The position numbers and the translations under genes were made by a program. Shown here piece by piece: positions 61,619 through 64,000 of a DNA stretch of 64,000 nucleotides. The DNA is from Sulfuriflexus sp032250955 (lineage in GTDB: Bacteria > Pseudomonadota > Gammaproteobacteria > AKS1): assembly GCF_032250955.1 (NCBI RefSeq), contig NZ_JAVVES010000002.1:11298-75297 (forward strand), in the 5' to 3' direction. The notes below the pieces were generated by a model. It did no database searches and was not told the origin of the DNA. It saw only the letters and a list, made by a program, of their open reading frames with translations. How positions within the stretch are numbered: position 1 is the stretch's first letter; the number at the start of each line of letters is the position of its first letter.

Positions 61619-61803
61619 GGCTTGCTGAACGCAGTTTGGGTAAAGCCTCGTTTAACAGGCCACTCACTGATAACCGCACGTTTTTTCACATAAACAAGCA
61701 CCACTTGCTGGTGCGACAATTTGACGCATTCTCCATCCCGCCCCTCGTAAATATACTGGCCCTGTTCCACTAATCCACGCCTTGATGCAGGACCGCATGG
61801 CAT
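61615..61803 (-). CDS. Possible small hypothetical protein, 62 aa
   Basis: An ORF convergent with yhbY. Its middle part (YIYEGRDGECVKLSHQQVVLVYV) looks protein-like, with alternating hydrophobic and charged residues, and the tail is basic. No family recognised. No Shine-Dalgarno precedes ATG 61803; a GTG at 61770 is an alternative. The region must also hold the promoter of the copper-receptor gene, so this may be non-coding. Confidence 0.35.
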   Translation of the reverse strand: MPCGPASRRGLVEQGQYIYEGRDGECVKLSHQQVVLVYVKKRAVISEWPVKRGFTQTAFSKP

Positions 61804-61847
61804 AAAGACAATACGAATACAGGCATGTTTACGCCCAGGGGTAAGAA

Positions 61848-63884
61848 ATGAAATTCAGATACAGTTGCACGGCAGCCATCGTGCTTGGTGCATTGACGGG
61901 CAATCTTGCCAATGCAGAAGAGCTCCTTGAGACGGTAACCGTTACCGGGACCACAACACCCGCGACCCGTTTTATCGACACTGATCAGTCTGCCAGCCGG
62001 GAATCAGCCGACCTGCTGCGTGATATCCCGGGTGTATCCGGTTCACGCATGGGCGGTCACGGTACCGATCCTGTTATCCGTGGTCTCAGCCAGACTCGCC
62101 TCAATATCCTGCTCGATGGTGCCTATGTGCATGGCGGCTGCCCGAACCGCATGGATCCCCCGACAGCCTATGCCCCACCTTCCAGCTACGAAGACATCAC
62201 CGTCATCAAGGGTGTACAAAGCCTCGAATTCGGTGGCGGCGGGCCAGGTGGCACGATTCTCTTTGAACGTCATACAGAACCCTTTAGTGACAATGAGAAT
62301 ATGCGAGCACGTCTTGAGGCCGGTTACCGCGGCAATGGTGATGGCCGGGATGTCGCCGCCGACATTGCCGCTGGTAATGAAAGTGCCTATGTCCGCTTAT
62401 TAGGCTCTCGCATGAAATCGAACAATTACGAGGACGGTGATGGAAACGAAGTTCGTTCGGCTTACAAGGAAACCTCGGCCACCGCCCTGTTCGGCTATAC
62501 CCCGAACGATAACACCCTGCTGGAACTGAGCATCGAACGTCAGGAAACACGCGATCTGCTGTTCGCCGGTGCCGGCATGGATTCACCACTGGCAGACAAC
62601 GACACCTACCGCCTGAAATTCAAGACCTCTGCACCGGGCGGTCCACTGAGCAGCTTGCGTGCCGAGCTATACCGTTCCGAGGTCGAGCATGTCATGGACA
62701 ACTATACCTTGCGGACTGCAGCAAACCCGATGATGTTAATGCGTGCACCGTCTACATCGGATACCACCGGTGGACGCCTGGTCACCGAAATGGATTCCAG
62801 GATCGGTGAGTGGAAACTGGGCATCGATTTTCAGAACAATGACCGCGATGCCACACGTACGAATGACGCCAACGACATGCTTAACTCGGTTCTGTGGCCC
62901 GGTGCGAGCATCGATCAACGCGGCCTGTTTGCCGAACTCACGCATGAACTCAGCAAAGACAATCGCGTGATTGTCGGCGGCCGTTATGATCATGTCCGTT
63001 CCGATGCGAGCAAGGCGGATCTTGTTCCGGACATGCCGAAATTGAGCCCGAATGCGCTATATGCCATCTACTACAACGGCGCCCAGGCCGAGAAGCGTAC
63101 GGAACATAACCTGGGTGGTTTGTTGCGCCTGGAACACGACCTCAGCAATGGCCTTGGTATGATCTACGCCGGTCTTTCCCGCACGGTGCGAACCGCCGAT
63201 GCCAGCGAAAGGTTTCTCGCCTCGAACAGCATGCAACCCAGCGGTCGCTGGGTAGGCAACCCGGACATCGATCCGGAAAAACATCATCAACTTGAAGTGG
63301 GCATGCAGTTACAGCGTAATGCCTGGGACCTGTCTGCCTCGGCCTACTACAACGATGTCGATGACTATATCCTCCGCGACCGCTTCCACCAGGCCGGCAA
63401 CAACGCCACAATCTACCGCAATGTCGATGCGACCCTGTACGGTGCCGAAGTCAATGTCGGTTATCGCTGGACGACGAACTGGCGTAGTGATGTCGGCGTC
63501 GCTTATGTGCATGCAGATAATGATACCGATAACCGACCGGTTGCCCAGACCCCGCCACTCGAAGGCATCGCCAGCCTCGAGTACATAGGTGGTAACTGGG
63601 ATGCTGGCGTACGTGTCCGCGCCGCCGCCAAACAGACACGCGTTGATGCTGACCCGTTAACCGGCAGCGGCCTGGACGTCGGCAAGACACCGGGCTGGAC
63701 GGTCGTGGATATTTATGGCCGTTACGATGTCAGTCATAGCGTCGCGGTCAACTTCGGCATCGACAACCTGTTCGACAAGGCCTATGCCCAGCACCTTAAC
63801 CGTTCCAGTGCCTTTGACCCGTTACAGGTACAGGTCAATGAACCAGGCACAAGTGCCTGGGTAAAACTGAGCGCAACATTCTAG
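61848..63884 (+). CDS. TonB-dependent copper receptor, OprC/NosA type
   Basis: A 678-residue outer-membrane receptor. Signal peptide residues 1-23 (LANA), TonB box-like ETVTVTG (29-35), plug domain about 45-150, then a 22-strand barrel ending in LSATF with the C-terminal Phe. The OprC copper motif is present: C98-x3-M102 in GGCPNRMDPP and H281-x-M283 in EHVMDN, the pattern reported for copper binding in Pseudomonas OprC. The GGGGPGGTILFER plug segment also matches that family. It would import copper using TonB energy. GGGGTAAG precedes the ATG. A MITE-like element begins 41 bp after the stop. Confidence 0.9.
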   Translation: MKFRYSCTAAIVLGALTGNLANAEELLETVTVTGTTTPATRFIDTDQSASRESADLLRDIPGVSGSRMGGHGTDPVIRGLSQTRLNILLDGAYVHGGCPNRMDPPTAYAPPSSYEDITVIKGVQSLEFGGGGPGGTILFERHTEPFSDNENMRARLEAGYRGNGDGRDVAADIAAGNESAYVRLLGSRMKSNNYEDGDGNEVRSAYKETSATALFGYTPNDNTLLELSIERQETRDLLFAGAGMDSPLADNDTYRLKFKTSAPGGPLSSLRAELYRSEVEHVMDNYTLRTAANPMMLMRAPSTSDTTGGRLVTEMDSRIGEWKLGIDFQNNDRDATRTNDANDMLNSVLWPGASIDQRGLFAELTHELSKDNRVIVGGRYDHVRSDASKADLVPDMPKLSPNALYAIYYNGAQAEKRTEHNLGGLLRLEHDLSNGLGMIYAGLSRTVRTADASERFLASNSMQPSGRWVGNPDIDPEKHHQLEVGMQLQRNAWDLSASAYYNDVDDYILRDRFHQAGNNATIYRNVDATLYGAEVNVGYRWTTNWRSDVGVAYVHADNDTDNRPVAQTPPLEGIASLEYIGGNWDAGVRVRAAAKQTRVDADPLTGSGLDVGKTPGWTVVDIYGRYDVSHSVAVNFGIDNLFDKAYAQHLNRSSAFDPLQVQVNEPGTSAWVKLSATF

Positions 63885-63924
63885 GCACATGCTGCCAACG
63901 TTGTTGATAAATTAATAATGGAAT

Positions 63925-64000
63925 TCACTGCTGTCCCGTTAATTCCCTCTCCCTTCGGGAGAGGGTTAGGGTGAGGGGATTTAGATTCGATAACACCTTG
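63925..64000. mobile_element. MITE-like element, second copy (cut by window end)
   Basis: 76 bp identical to 2297-2372, starting with the same 18-bp terminal repeat. The base before the element differs between the copies (A versus T), so the boundary is sharp. The right end and any target duplication are outside the window. Confidence 0.8.

Overview
The window looks like a gammaproteobacterial chromosome of moderate GC. The main reason is gene order. Reading the minus strand, rlmE-ftsH-folP-glmM-tpiA-secG-tRNA-Leu(GAG), then a complete nuoA-N operon, then initiator tRNA-rimP-nusA-infB-rbfA-truB-rpsO-pnp follows the classic enterobacterial/pseudomonad block. The nuo operon sits between secG and rimP, as I recall it does in Xanthomonas-like bacteria. 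A CbbY-type sugar phosphatase, a cyanobacterial/plant-type D-ribulokinase and a DsrE-family protein hint at an autotrophic or sulfur-handling relative, but no rubisco or dsr genes are in view. No rRNA, CRISPR array, complete IS element or prophage was seen.

Layout. 1-9.2 kb is a mosaic of housekeeping genes: sugar kinase, cysZ, an aminotransferase/HAD pair, dksA-gluQ, two small unknown genes and mnmC. 9.7-24.2 kb is one long minus-strand Tad (Flp pilus) locus, from the Flp pilin at its 5' end down to tadD. It has three pseudopilin-like proteins, the TadZ/A/B/C machinery, CpaB and an RcpA secretin. It also has less standard parts: an AAA+ ATPase, a tiny CpaD-like lipoprotein and a TPR lipoprotein with two LytR_C domains. 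No TadV prepilin peptidase is present. 24.4-26.0 kb holds two divergent Sel1-repeat genes, one with a C-terminal 30-residue tandem repeat. 26.0-34.9 kb is the pnp...rimP translation block and the initiator tRNA. 35.0-39.0 kb is a histidine kinase / NtrC-type regulator pair followed by a DsrE-family lipoprotein gene that has a good candidate sigma-54 promoter and upstream palindromes. 39.3-54.2 kb is nuoA-N plus a DUF2818 gene, with a recognisable sigma-70 promoter. 54.4-61.6 kb is tRNA-Leu, secG, tpiA, glmM, folP, ftsH, rlmE and yhbY. 61.8-63.9 kb is an OprC-type TonB-dependent copper receptor.

Mobile DNA. A 238-bp MITE-like element (2297-2534) has 18-bp perfect terminal inverted repeats and a 7-bp flanking direct repeat. 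It supplies the last five codons and the stop of the aminotransferase gene. A second copy begins at exactly the same base of the element at 63925 and runs off the window.

The most system-like regions are the Tad locus with its extra AAA+ ATPase and LytR_C lipoprotein, and the kinase-regulator-sigma54-DsrE module. Functions beyond the named families are inference.
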